From assembly GCA_963676435.2 (NCBI GenBank), contig CAXXOZ010000009.1, forward strand, positions 62,001 through 126,000: DNA of 64,000 bases, written 5' to 3'. Position 1 is the stretch's first letter. Each line of letters begins with the position of its first letter. This stretch comes from CAXXOZ01 sp963676435. GTDB lineage: Bacteria; Bacillota; Clostridia; Lachnospirales; Lachnospiraceae. The notes beneath the pieces are model-generated. The model made no database searches. It was not told the origin of the DNA and saw nothing but the letters and a program-made list of their open reading frames with translations. A program made the position numbers and the translations under genes. Below are positions 50,971 through 60,132 of this stretch, piece by piece.

Positions 50971-51987
50971 ATGTCTAGATATTCCGGAGATGAAATTGCT
51001 GGAATTCAAAAGGCAGCTATGCTTTTAATTGCCTTAGGACCTGAAAAGTCCGCTACGGTATTTAAACATTTAAAAGACGATGAGATTGAATTATTAACTC
51101 TAGAAATAGCTAACACAAGAAGTGTATCGCCTCAAAGTAAAGAAGAAATATTAGAAGAGTTTTATCAAGTCTGCCTTGCTCAGCAATACATTGCTGAAGG
51201 AGGTGTAGGATATGCAAAAGAGTTGCTTGAAAAAGCTCTCGGTTCAGATAAAGCACAGGAAGTTATGGGAAGACTTACCGCATCATTGCAGGTAAGGCCT
51301 TTTGAGTTCATAAGGAAGTCAGACCCTTCCCAGATACTGAACTTTATACAAGATGAGCATCCACAAACCATAGCTTTAATACTTTCTTATCTACCAGCAG
51401 CTCAGGCATCTGTTATTGTATCAGCATTACCTCTTGATAAACAGGCAGATGTTGCAAAAAGAATAGCACTGATGGATAGAACTTCTCCTGATGTAATAAA
51501 AGAAGTTGAGACTATTTTGGAAAGAAAAATATCTTCGCTTGTTAATCAGGATTACACAATAGTTGGAGGGGTTGATGCAATAGTTGAAATCCTGAATACT
51601 GTTGATAGAGGGACAGAAAAGCACATACTTGAAAATCTTGAAATTGAAGAACCTGAACTTACAGATGAAATCAGAAGAAAAATGTTTGTGTTTGAAGACA
51701 TTCTTTCACTTGATGACAAAACCATACAAAGAATTCTTAGAGATGTTGACAATAATGACCTTGAGATTGCTCTTAAAGGTTCGAATGAAGAAGTTCAGAA
51801 TGTTATATTTAATAATGTGTCAAAGCGTCTTGCATCAATGATACAAGAAGATATGGAATTCATGGGGCCTGTTCGTATGCGTGATGTTGAGGAAGCACAG
51901 CAGAAAATCGTGTCAATTATTCGTAAATTAGAAGACTCAGGAGAAATTATCATTGCGCGTGGCGGAGGTGATGAGTTAATTGTCTAA
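50971..51987 (+). CDS. fliG: Flagellar motor switch protein FliG
   Basis: A 338-residue switch protein. ATG at 50971 follows GGGGGTAATTA and gives the usual length. The N-terminal domain 'QKAAMLLIALGPEKSATVFKHL' binds FliF, the middle has the EHPQ motif in 'FIQDEHPQTIALILSYL', and the C-terminal domain carries the charged torque helix 'LLSLDDKTIQRILRDVDNNDLEIALKG'. It turns the rotor against MotA. Its last codons overlap the fliH start. Confidence 0.96.
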   Translation: MSRYSGDEIAGIQKAAMLLIALGPEKSATVFKHLKDDEIELLTLEIANTRSVSPQSKEEILEEFYQVCLAQQYIAEGGVGYAKELLEKALGSDKAQEVMGRLTASLQVRPFEFIRKSDPSQILNFIQDEHPQTIALILSYLPAAQASVIVSALPLDKQADVAKRIALMDRTSPDVIKEVETILERKISSLVNQDYTIVGGVDAIVEILNTVDRGTEKHILENLEIEEPELTDEIRRKMFVFEDILSLDDKTIQRILRDVDNNDLEIALKGSNEEVQNVIFNNVSKRLASMIQEDMEFMGPVRMRDVEEAQQKIVSIIRKLEDSGEIIIARGGGDELIV

Positions 51988-52801
51988 TTTATTTAAATCA
52001 GGATATATAAAATGCGAAAAAGAAGATGCCAGGATAATAGACAATAATGAACTTATTTCAGAAAAGCTTGAGCAAATAAAAGAGATATTGAAGCAAACAA
52101 TAGATAGTGAAGAAGAGGAAAGTGAAGAAGTTGAATTTAATGGATTCACTGAAGGATTAAATCCTCAAACTGTTAATATGCTGGTTTCTGAAAATGAAGA
52201 TATCGATATTGAGAAAAGAGCTGAAGAGTTACTTTTAAAGGCAAAGGAAGATGCCGCTACAATTATCGAAGAAGCTAAAAAACAGGCTGAAATAATTATG
52301 ACTGAGACTATTGAAAAAGCTAAAAAAGAAGCTTATGAAGTAGCTATAAAACAGGCTCAAGAAGAAACACAGAAAATGAAAAATGAAGTCATGAAAATCA
52401 AAGAAAAACAAGAGCTTGAGTATCAAAAAAAGATGGAAGAAATGGAACCTTTACTGGTAGATGCTATTTTGAAAGTTTTTAATAAAGTAACAAATGTTTT
52501 AGCTGAAGATAAAAAGGATATGATTTTACATCTTGTAAATAGCGTTATGACTAAAACAGAGTTGAGCAGAAACTTTATAATAAGAGTTTCAAAAGATGAT
52601 TATAATTTCCTTATAGACAGCAGAGAAAAAATATATGGTGCACTTTTAAAAGATGCCAATATTGAAATCATTGAAGACGTAACAATGAAAAGAAATCAAT
52701 GCATTATTGAAACAGACGGAGGTATTTATGACTGTAGTTTAGACATACAGTTAGAAAACCTTACTAAAGATATAAAAACATTAGCATGCATGTTGGATTA
52801 G
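51980..52801 (+). CDS. fliH: Flagellar assembly protein FliH
   Basis: A 273-residue export-apparatus regulator. The TTG start at 51980 lies within the end of fliG, with GGAGGTGAT upstream. After a variable acidic N-terminus, a long Ala/Glu/Lys-rich helical region (about 75-155, 'AEELLLKAKEDAATIIEEAKKQAEIIM') shows the A/G-rich spacing typical of FliH; the C-terminal part ('AILKVFNKVTNVLAEDKKDMILHLVNSVM' and 'ETDGGIYDCSLDIQLENLTKDI') resembles ATP-synthase delta. It restrains FliI, encoded next and overlapping. Confidence 0.88.
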   Translation: MSNLFKSGYIKCEKEDARIIDNNELISEKLEQIKEILKQTIDSEEEESEEVEFNGFTEGLNPQTVNMLVSENEDIDIEKRAEELLLKAKEDAATIIEEAKKQAEIIMTETIEKAKKEAYEVAIKQAQEETQKMKNEVMKIKEKQELEYQKKMEEMEPLLVDAILKVFNKVTNVLAEDKKDMILHLVNSVMTKTELSRNFIIRVSKDDYNFLIDSREKIYGALLKDANIEIIEDVTMKRNQCIIETDGGIYDCSLDIQLENLTKDIKTLACMLD

Positions 52802-54117
52802 AGGTTAAAGATTTGATAGAAAAATATTTGGCTCTAGGAGAAAAAATATTTGTAAAAAAGCTGGGTAAGGTGGAGAAAATAGTTGGGCTTACTATTGAGT
52901 CAACAGGACCTGATGCAGCATTGAATGATATATGTATTATTTATCCTAAAGAACAAGGGATGAAAGCAATAATGGCAGAAGTTGTTGGGTTTAGGGAAAG
53001 AAAAGTATTATTGATGCCATTAGAAAAAGTTGAAGGTGTTTCAGTGGGGTGCATGGTTGAAAATACAACAATCCCGCAAAAAGTTAAAGTTGGAGATGCA
53101 TTATTAGGTCGAGTTGTTGATGGCTTAGGAAATCCAATAGATGATTTCAAACTAGAAAATATGACTGAATATTCAGTTGAAGCAGATCCACCAGATCCAT
53201 TAACAAGAGATATGATAGATGAAATACTACCAATGGGTGTTAAGGCAGTTGATGGATTGATTACTATTGGAAAAGGACAAAGAATAGGTATATTCGCAGG
53301 TAGTGGTGTCGGGAAAAGTACTTTGCTTGGGATGTTTGCGAGAAACACAAAAGCTGATATCAATGTTATTGCACTTATTGGAGAAAGAGGAAGAGAAGTT
53401 AGAGAATTCATAGAGCGGGACTTAGGTGAAGAAGGAATGAAAAGAAGTGTAGTAGTAGTAGCAACTTCGGATAAGCCTGCCTTAGTAAGAAAAAAGGCTG
53501 CCAAGACAGCAACCGCTATTGCAGAATATTTTAGAGACAGAGGAAACGATGTTCTTTTAATGATGGATTCATTAACGAGATTTTCAATGGCTCAAAGAGA
53601 GATAGGCCTTGCATCAGGTGAACCCCCGGTTACAAGAGGATATCCACCCAGTGTTTATAGTGAGATGCCTAAATTGTTAGAACGAGCAGGTAATTCGGAT
53701 AAAGGAAGTATTACTGGTTTATATACAGTGTTAGTAGATAGTGATGATTTTAATGAACCAATTACTGATACAGCAAGAAGTATTTTAGATGGACATATAA
53801 TGTTATCAAGAGCTTTGACTCATAAAAATCATTATCCAGCAATAGATGTTCTCCAAAGCATTTCTAGGGTAATGAATCAAATAACATCAAGAGAGCATAA
53901 AAGATATGCAATGGAGTTAAAGAATGTTTTAGCAACTTACAATGAAGCAGAAGACCTGATTAATATAGGTGCATATAAATCAGGTTCAAATAAAAACATA
54001 GATTTTGCTATTTCAAAAATTTCTGAAGTAAATAAATTTCTTCAACAGGAAGTAGAAGAAAAATTCACTATGGAAGAAGAACTGGAAATGATGAAGGGGA
54101 TTTTTGGAGAAAAGTAA
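52786..54117 (+). CDS. fliI: Flagellum-specific ATPase FliI
   Basis: About 443 residues from ATG at 52786, or 434 from TTG at 52813, which has AGAGG eight bases before it; the choice is open. Walker A 'GIFAGSGVGKSTLLGMFARN', 'VIALIGERGREVREFIERDLGEEGMKRSVVVVATSD' and Walker B 'DVLLMMDSLTRFSMAQREIGLASGEPPVTRGYPPSVYSEMPKLLERAG' are classic for the type III ATPase. It energises early steps of flagellar export at the membrane. Confidence 0.95.
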   Translation: MHVGLEVKDLIEKYLALGEKIFVKKLGKVEKIVGLTIESTGPDAALNDICIIYPKEQGMKAIMAEVVGFRERKVLLMPLEKVEGVSVGCMVENTTIPQKVKVGDALLGRVVDGLGNPIDDFKLENMTEYSVEADPPDPLTRDMIDEILPMGVKAVDGLITIGKGQRIGIFAGSGVGKSTLLGMFARNTKADINVIALIGERGREVREFIERDLGEEGMKRSVVVVATSDKPALVRKKAAKTATAIAEYFRDRGNDVLLMMDSLTRFSMAQREIGLASGEPPVTRGYPPSVYSEMPKLLERAGNSDKGSITGLYTVLVDSDDFNEPITDTARSILDGHIMLSRALTHKNHYPAIDVLQSISRVMNQITSREHKRYAMELKNVLATYNEAEDLINIGAYKSGSNKNIDFAISKISEVNKFLQQEVEEKFTMEEELEMMKGIFGEK

Positions 54118-54129
54118 AGGTGAAAATAA

Positions 54130-54594
54130 ATGGCTAAATTTTCATATAAAATGCAAAACATACTAGATATAAAAGAAAAACTTGAAGCACAGGCCAAGAT
54201 ACAGTTTTCTATGGCAAGCGAAAAATTAAAAGCAGAAGAGGTCAAGCTAAGTAGATTATATGACGATATAAAATTATATGAAGCTGAAATAGTCAGATTA
54301 AATGACGGAAAATTAAACATTTCTGAATTGAAAAGATGTATAAATTCAATAGAAGTTAAAAAAGAATATATAAAAGAACAAATTAAAGAAGTTAACAAAG
54401 CAAAAAAAAATCTTGAACTTGCAAGACATAAACTTAATGAAGTTATGGTTGAAAGAAAGACTCATGAAAAGTTAAAAGAAAAATCTATGGAAAAATTTAT
54501 GGAAGCTGAAAAGTTAAAAGAAATAAAAGAAATAGATGAATTAGTAAGTTACTCATATTCGATAAATGAAAAACAGGGGAATAGTAATGGCTAA
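54130..54594 (+). CDS. fliJ: Flagellar export protein FliJ
   Basis: A 154-residue, nearly all-helical coiled-coil protein, start ATG after AAAGGTGAAAA. 'FSYKMQNILDIKEKLEAQAKIQFSMASEKLKAEEVKLSRLYDDI' is the family start. It acts as the central stalk of the export ATPase and as a chaperone escort. Its last eight bases overlap the next gene's start. Confidence 0.88.
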   Translation: MAKFSYKMQNILDIKEKLEAQAKIQFSMASEKLKAEEVKLSRLYDDIKLYEAEIVRLNDGKLNISELKRCINSIEVKKEYIKEQIKEVNKAKKNLELARHKLNEVMVERKTHEKLKEKSMEKFMEAEKLKEIKEIDELVSYSYSINEKQGNSNG

Positions 54595-55345
54595 AAAAGA
54601 TAAAAAAGCAGAAATAGATGAGCAAACAGGAGAAGAAAAGAAAAAAAGCAAATTTGTTTCGATAGCCATAACCATATTAATAGTAGTTATTTGGTTAGGT
54701 ATTTTTATGGTTTTAATAAAATTAGATGTTGGTGGTTTTGGAAGTTCAGTTTTAAGACCTATACTAAAAGATGTGCCAGTTTTAAGCAGTATTTTACCTG
54801 ATGCAACAGACGAAGAGCTTGCTAGTGAATACCCATATAAGAGTTTGGGTGAAGCTATATCCTATATAAAAGAGTTAGAACTTCAGCTACAACAATATCA
54901 GGAAAATGAAACCACAAACAGCGATACTATTGAAGAACTTCAGGCAGAAGTGGACAGGCTAAGTGTTTTTGAGCAGGAACAACTAGCATTTGAAGAAGAG
55001 AGAGCAGAATATTATGATGAAGTGGTTTTTGGAACTTCAGCAATAGATTATGAAAATTACAAGACATATTATGAAGGAATAGATCCAGAGACAGCAGAAA
55101 TTCTCTATAAACAGGTGGTTGAACAGCTTCAAGTAGATGCATTATACGAAGATTTTGCAAAAACTTATAGCTCAATGAAACCAGCTCAGGCAGCAGCCAT
55201 ATTTGCTGAAATGACTGGAAATCTTGAAACTGTTGTAGGGATATTAAATGCAATGAGTGCCACGAATCGTGGAGATATTATGGGACAGCTTGGAACCATT
55301 GATGCTGTATTTGCTGCTAAGGTTACGAAATTATTAGAGCCTTAG
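54587..55345 (+). CDS. MotE/MgtE N-terminal-like flagellar membrane protein
   Basis: About 252 residues from ATG at 54587 (AGGGGAATA upstream; an earlier in-frame ATG lies inside fliJ). A Lys-rich N-terminus is followed by one membrane segment (about 25-47, 'IAITILIVVIWLGIFMVLI'), a coiled coil (about 95-145, 'YIKELELQLQQYQENETTNSDTIEELQAEVDRLSVFEQEQLAFEEERA') and an MgtE N-like helical repeat ('YEDFAKTYSSMKPAQAAAIFAEMTGNLETVVGILNAM'). Proteins of this kind beside fliJ (MotE/YlxF) are thought to chaperone motor or basal-body assembly. Confidence 0.78.
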   Translation: MAKKDKKAEIDEQTGEEKKKSKFVSIAITILIVVIWLGIFMVLIKLDVGGFGSSVLRPILKDVPVLSSILPDATDEELASEYPYKSLGEAISYIKELELQLQQYQENETTNSDTIEELQAEVDRLSVFEQEQLAFEEERAEYYDEVVFGTSAIDYENYKTYYEGIDPETAEILYKQVVEQLQVDALYEDFAKTYSSMKPAQAAAIFAEMTGNLETVVGILNAMSATNRGDIMGQLGTIDAVFAAKVTKLLEP

Positions 55346-55379
55346 CTTCAGATAAATACTTTAGGAAAGGAGGAGAATA

Positions 55380-56681
55380 ATGCTAAGCGAAAGTATTACA
55401 AAAATGGATTTTGTTTTTGTCAATACTGCTGCAGAAAAAAAGGTAAGTAATTCAGAAACTGAAGATGTAAGAAGAGATTTTAAATCCTATTTGAAAGATA
55501 CTAATCAAGAAACCACTGAAACACAAAACAAATCTGATAAAAATCAAGCTGTTGAAGATTCGAAAACAGATGAAAGTGTTGAAGTGAATAAGAAAGATGA
55601 ATATCTAAAAATTAAAACAGATTCAAAAGTTGATTCAGGGGAACAGGATTTAAATGAAATTGATGAAAATCAAATAATGTATGAAATGGTTTTAGAAAGT
55701 GTTAATGATATTATAGAGATTATTCAATCAGTTTTTAATATAACAGATGATGAGATTGAAACAGCCCTTAACCAACTTAATATCTCAGAAGTTGAAATAT
55801 TAAATGTAAATAATTTAAATAATCTTCTTACAAAATTGTCACCTAATGGTGAACTGGCAAATCTTCTTGTGGATGATAAAATGACTACAGCGATTAAAGA
55901 AATATATACAGTTGTTGAAAATTTAGAAAACACTTTAAAAACTGAATTTGGTTTAACGGATAATCAAATAAATGACTTATATGAGTCAATCAAAGAATTT
56001 TCAATGTATAGTGAAGAAGTTGAAGTTGAAGCTGAACCAATGAGAGAAATTCAACCCAAACAAAATCAACAAAACATAGAAAATACCAACACATTATCCA
56101 CCAACGAAAATACTTATCAAACCGGAAAAACTGAATCATCTGAAACACAAAACAACACAGGAAATAATAACGAAAAGCCAACAGACGAATTTTCACAAGG
56201 TGTAATGAATAAAATTACAGAAATACTTGAAAATAACCAGAATGATGATGTTGATGCGGTTAAAATCATCAAGCAAATTGTTGATGAAATCAAATTGTCT
56301 GTAAAGCAGGATATGACCAAACTAGAAATGCAACTTTACCCTGAACATTTAGGGAAATTGAGCCTGGAGATTATGTCAAAAGAAGGTGCAGTTACAGCAC
56401 AAATTACGGCGCAGACTATAGCGGCAAAAGAAGCTATTGAAAGTCAACTGGTTGTATTGAAACAAAACATGGAAGAACAGGGAATTAAAATAGAGTCAAT
56501 AGAAGTTACACTAGCAAGCCATGGTTTTGAACAAAACAACGAAGGAAATAATGAAGATATAAGTCAGAAGTCTTCTAAAAAAACAGGATTACTAAAAAAA
56601 GCTGATTTAGAGGAAGAGATTGACTCTGAAACAGAAGAAATAGTAAGAAATGAAGGCTCAACAGTAAGTTATACGGCTTAA
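55380..56681 (+). CDS. fliK: Flagellar hook-length control protein FliK
   Basis: A 433-residue FliK, start ATG after AAAGGAGGAG. The long N-terminal two thirds is low-complexity, acidic and Asn/Gln/Thr-rich, suited to a molecular ruler. The conserved C-terminal domain near 300-380 is 'LSVKQDMTKLEMQLYPEHLGKLSLEIMSKEGAVTAQITAQTIAAKEAIESQL'. It sets hook length and switches export specificity with FlhB. It stands directly before flgD and the hook gene. Confidence 0.88.
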   Translation: MLSESITKMDFVFVNTAAEKKVSNSETEDVRRDFKSYLKDTNQETTETQNKSDKNQAVEDSKTDESVEVNKKDEYLKIKTDSKVDSGEQDLNEIDENQIMYEMVLESVNDIIEIIQSVFNITDDEIETALNQLNISEVEILNVNNLNNLLTKLSPNGELANLLVDDKMTTAIKEIYTVVENLENTLKTEFGLTDNQINDLYESIKEFSMYSEEVEVEAEPMREIQPKQNQQNIENTNTLSTNENTYQTGKTESSETQNNTGNNNEKPTDEFSQGVMNKITEILENNQNDDVDAVKIIKQIVDEIKLSVKQDMTKLEMQLYPEHLGKLSLEIMSKEGAVTAQITAQTIAAKEAIESQLVVLKQNMEEQGIKIESIEVTLASHGFEQNNEGNNEDISQKSSKKTGLLKKADLEEEIDSETEEIVRNEGSTVSYTA

Positions 56682-56696
56682 GAAAGGAGAACTATT

Positions 56697-57164
56697 ATGT
56701 CTATTAGTTCTACAACAGCTTCAGTTGTTGATGGGCAAGTAACAGCAGGAAGCACTCCTACAAACTCGACAAAGAGTACAGTGGGAACAGACGAATTAGG
56801 AAAAGATGCATTTTTACAGCTCTTAACAACACAGATGCAATATCAAGACCCTTTAAACCCTTCTACGGATACAGAATTCATAGGACAGCTTGCACAGTTT
56901 TCAGCTTTAGAAGAAATGCAGAATTTAAACAGTACTATGGTTAATTCTTCAGCATATGGATTAGTTGGGAAAAATGTAATTATGGCAGTAGGTTCATCAA
57001 CAGGAACAGATACGCCAGAATATGTAGCAGGATATGTGCAGTACGTTGAAATGGTTGACGGAAAAGCATACTTAGGAATTGAAGAAGAATTATACTCAAT
57101 TGATGATTTGGATTCAGTAATCGATTCTACGTACTTATCCCAGGTTATTGAAACAAATTCATAA
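56697..57164 (+). CDS. flgD: Flagellar hook capping protein FlgD
   Basis: A 155-residue hook cap scaffold, start ATG after GAAAGGAGAA. The diagnostic 'LGKDAFLQLLTTQMQYQDPLNPSTDTEFIGQLAQFSALEEMQNLNSTM' covers about 34-81; the C-terminal beta part is short ('AYGLVGKNVIMAVGSSTG'), as in many Firmicutes. It is needed for hook polymerisation. Confidence 0.94.
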   Translation: MSISSTTASVVDGQVTAGSTPTNSTKSTVGTDELGKDAFLQLLTTQMQYQDPLNPSTDTEFIGQLAQFSALEEMQNLNSTMVNSSAYGLVGKNVIMAVGSSTGTDTPEYVAGYVQYVEMVDGKAYLGIEEELYSIDDLDSVIDSTYLSQVIETNS

Positions 57165-57209
57165 ACATCCTTAAAAAGGGTAAAAGGAATTACGAAAGAG
57201 GAATTGCTT

Positions 57210-57608
57210 ATGAAAATTAATAATAATTTCACTTCGATAGAGCAAATAACGGGGCAGTACCTAAATAATAATTCAACAAGTAAGGTTTCTGAAACAAACA
57301 ATAAAGGTACTTCATTCGAAGAACTTTTAAAACAGAAGCAAGAACTTAAAAGTAATGAATTAAAGTTTTCTAAACACGCATCAGAAAGATTAAGTGACAG
57401 GAATATTGAACTTACTAATGAGCAGGTTCAAAGACTAAATGATGCCACTGCTAAAGCAAGTGAAAAAGGAATTAAAGAAACATTGGTATTAGTGGACAAT
57501 ATGGCTTTTATAGTAAACATAAAAAATAATTTAGTAGTAACTGCCATGGATTCAGAAAAAACCAATGGAAATGTATTTACAAATATTGACGGAGCCGTTA
57601 TTAATTAG
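57210..57608 (+). CDS. Flagellar operon protein (TIGR02530 family)
   Basis: About 132 residues from ATG at 57210 after GAAAGAGGA. After a Ser/Asn-rich start, the conserved core is 'LKFSKHASERLSDRNIELTNEQVQRLNDATAKASEKGIKETLVLVDNMAFIVNIKNNLVVTAMD'. The family is found almost only between flgD and flgE in Firmicutes. Its exact role is not established; it is probably a hook-assembly factor. Confidence 0.85.
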   Translation: MKINNNFTSIEQITGQYLNNNSTSKVSETNNKGTSFEELLKQKQELKSNELKFSKHASERLSDRNIELTNEQVQRLNDATAKASEKGIKETLVLVDNMAFIVNIKNNLVVTAMDSEKTNGNVFTNIDGAVIN

Positions 57609-57681
57609 CTGGACCTTTATGGAAGCTAAAGTCTCGGAATGACAGAAGAGACAAAACGGACTTGTAAGGAGGTCATTTAAT

Positions 57682-59004
57682 ATGATGAGATCATTGTATT
57701 CTGGTGTATCGGGATTAAAGATACATCAGACTAAAATGGATGTTATTGGTAATAATATTTCTAATGTTAATACCGTAGGTTTTAAAGCATCCAGAGTAAC
57801 TTTTAGCGAAATTTTTTACCAAACCACACAAACAGCATCTGGTCCAAATGCAGAAACCAGTTCAGGTGGACAGAATGCTAAACAGATAGGTCTTGGTGCA
57901 TCACTTGGTTCTATATCTATAGATATAGAAGGTGAAGGTGGTTCCCAGACAACAGGAAAGCCATTTGATTTAAAAATAAATGGGGATTCATTTTTTGTAA
58001 TAAATAATGGTGGAACGAATTATTTCACAAAAGCAGGTAATTTTACATCCGACCAGGCAGGTAACCTAGTCTCTCAATCAGGTGATTATGTCATGGGTTA
58101 TGTTGCTGATTCACCAGGAGGAGATTTACAAACAGACCAGGTAAGACCTTTAAAGGTATATAGTCCTGAGTTTACTTATACAGCACCAGCAGCTACTACT
58201 GATATTACTTATTCAGGAAATATTAATGCAGAAGATTCGAAATTTGCTTCAGGAACAGGAGAACTCTCAACATTTCTCTATGTGTATGACAATCTTGGAT
58301 ATAAATATGGAGTACAAGTGAATGTGACTAAGGGAGCAACTAATGATGAATATAATGTTGAAGCTACAGGAGTATATTCAGGTAATGAATTATTAACAGG
58401 TTATACAGCTGACTTTACAGGAGCGGGAGTAACAGCGGGTGTAGGAACACTTACATTTGACCTAACAACAGGATTGCTTGACACTACTGCAGGAACAGGA
58501 ATATTTACAATGCAGCTTACAGGAACTGATGCTTTTACTACAGACGTTACAGTTGATTTTTCAGATTTAACCGTATACGGAAGTGAATCGACAATAGACT
58601 CTTCTATGGGTGATCCTGATGGAGATGGAGCAGGTAAAGCAGTTGGTGTTATGACCAGTGTTGGTATTCAAAATGATGGTAAAATAGTTGCGGCATATAG
58701 TAATGGTGATAATTATGTAATTGGACAGATAGCAACAGCGAATTTTGACAACCCAGCAGGGCTTGAAAAGGTTGGAGATAATCTTTTTGCAGCAACATTA
58801 AACTCTGGAGAATTTAATGGAATTGGTGAGGATGTTACGGTTTCAGGTGGAAGCATTTCTTCGGGAGTTTTAGAAATGTCAAACGTAGACCTTGCAACTG
58901 AGTTCACAGACATGATAGTAACCCAAAGAGGATTTCAAGCGAACTCTAGAATAATAACAACTTCAGATACTATGATTGAAGAACTACTAAATCTAAAGAG
59001 ATAA
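57682..59004 (+). CDS. flgE: Flagellar hook protein FlgE
   Basis: A 440-residue hook subunit, start ATG at 57682 after AAGGAGG (the next codon is also ATG). N-terminal 'RSLYSGVSGLKIHQTKMDVIGNNISNVNTVGFKASRVTFSEIFY' and C-terminal 'GVLEMSNVDLATEFTDMIVTQRGFQANSRIITTSDTMIEELLNL' are the paired coiled ends of axial proteins; the middle holds the variable surface domains ('SGNINAEDSKFASGTGELSTFLYVYDNLG'). It forms the flexible hook outside the cell. Confidence 0.95.
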   Translation: MMRSLYSGVSGLKIHQTKMDVIGNNISNVNTVGFKASRVTFSEIFYQTTQTASGPNAETSSGGQNAKQIGLGASLGSISIDIEGEGGSQTTGKPFDLKINGDSFFVINNGGTNYFTKAGNFTSDQAGNLVSQSGDYVMGYVADSPGGDLQTDQVRPLKVYSPEFTYTAPAATTDITYSGNINAEDSKFASGTGELSTFLYVYDNLGYKYGVQVNVTKGATNDEYNVEATGVYSGNELLTGYTADFTGAGVTAGVGTLTFDLTTGLLDTTAGTGIFTMQLTGTDAFTTDVTVDFSDLTVYGSESTIDSSMGDPDGDGAGKAVGVMTSVGIQNDGKIVAAYSNGDNYVIGQIATANFDNPAGLEKVGDNLFAATLNSGEFNGIGEDVTVSGGSISSGVLEMSNVDLATEFTDMIVTQRGFQANSRIITTSDTMIEELLNLKR

Positions 59005-59015
59005 TTTAATTTAAA

Positions 59016-59040
59016 CAGGGTGGCATGAGCTGCCACCCTG
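59016..59040 (+). other. Intergenic hairpin between flgE and flbD
   Basis: CAGGGTGGCA (59016-59025) pairs perfectly with TGCCACCCTG (59031-59040) around TGAGC. There is no T-run after it, so it may protect the abundant flgE mRNA end or only partly terminate. Confidence 0.6.
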
Positions 59041-59059
59041 ATATAAATGAGGTGTTGCT

Positions 59060-59248
59060 ATGATTGATGTGACAAGATTAAATGGTAAACCAATAACTAT
59101 AAATTCTGACCAGATCCAATTTATTGAAGAAACTCCTGATACGGTTATTACATTTTTAGACGGTAAAAAGATTCTTGTAAAAGAGACAAAAGATGAGTTG
59201 GTTAATCTAGTTGTAAGATTCAAGCAAAAAATAGAAAAAATTTCATGA
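59060..59248 (+). CDS. flbD: FlbD family flagellar protein
   Basis: A 62-residue protein, start ATG after ATGAGGTGTTG. 'MIDVTRLNGKPITINSDQIQFIEETPDTVITFLDGKKILVKETKDELVNLVV' is the full family pattern. The short protein is always linked to flagellar genes; it has been tied to assembly or swarming in Firmicutes. Here it separates flgE from motA. Confidence 0.9.
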   Translation: MIDVTRLNGKPITINSDQIQFIEETPDTVITFLDGKKILVKETKDELVNLVVRFKQKIEKIS

Positions 59249-59332
59249 ATTATGTTGGCTAACATAATAAAAATATGGTAGAATAAAACGATAAATATTT
59301 CTGATTTAATAAATATTGGAAGGGAAAAATCA

Positions 59333-60130
59333 ATGGATTTATCTACAATTATAGGCATAATAGCATGTTTTGGTTGCGTTATATTGGGAATTGTTACAGG
59401 ATCTAGTGGGGTAGCAGGACTTTCTAATTTTTATGATTCAACTTCATTATTCATTACAATGGGAGGTACATTTTCTTGTTTGCTCCTTATGCATAGACTT
59501 CCTGATTTTTTAGGAGGTTTAAAATCTTTTAAAATAGCACTAAAAAAACATGTTTTTAAAGAGTCAGATACAATAAAAGCTATTCTTCAACTTGCAAATA
59601 TTGCAAGAAAAGAAGGGCTTTTAGCTTTGGAAGAAGCTGCAAGTGATTTAGAAGACGAGTTCATGAAAAAAGGTGTTTTATTAATAGTAGATGGTACGGA
59701 TCCAGAACTTGTTAGGGCTATAATGGAAACCGAATTGGTATGTATTGAAGGCAGACATAAAAAATCGATTTCATTTTGGGATAAGATGGCTGAATATGCA
59801 CCAGCATGGGGGATGATAGGAACCCTTATCGGACTTGTAAATATGTTAAAAACCATGAGTGATGTTTCCACAGTTGGACCCAATATGGCGGTTGCGATAT
59901 TAACAACTCTTTACGGTTCTTTGTTAGCAAACTGGATTGCATCACCTGTTGCAAATAAATTAAAAGCAAATAGTGAAGTGGAAGTTACTTTAAAAGAAGT
60001 AATGATAGAAGGATTATTATCAATTCAGGCAGGAGAAAATCCAAGAGTAATCGAAGAAAAATTAAAATCATTCTTATCACCTAGTCAACGAAAAATAATG
60101 GAAAGTAATAGCGAAGACGGAGGTGAATAG
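59333..60130 (+). CDS. motA: Flagellar motor stator protein MotA
   Basis: A 265-residue stator channel subunit, start ATG after GGAAGGG. Four membrane segments are visible (about 5-25, 32-52, 150-172, 183-205), with the proton-channel 'PAWGMIGTLIGLVNMLKTM' and 'GPNMAVAILTTLYGSLLANWIASPVANKL'. The cytoplasmic loop between holds the charges that meet FliG. The next gene begins two bases later. Confidence 0.95.
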   Translation: MDLSTIIGIIACFGCVILGIVTGSSGVAGLSNFYDSTSLFITMGGTFSCLLLMHRLPDFLGGLKSFKIALKKHVFKESDTIKAILQLANIARKEGLLALEEAASDLEDEFMKKGVLLIVDGTDPELVRAIMETELVCIEGRHKKSISFWDKMAEYAPAWGMIGTLIGLVNMLKTMSDVSTVGPNMAVAILTTLYGSLLANWIASPVANKLKANSEVEVTLKEVMIEGLLSIQAGENPRVIEEKLKSFLSPSQRKIMESNSEDGGE

Positions 60131-60132
60131 CA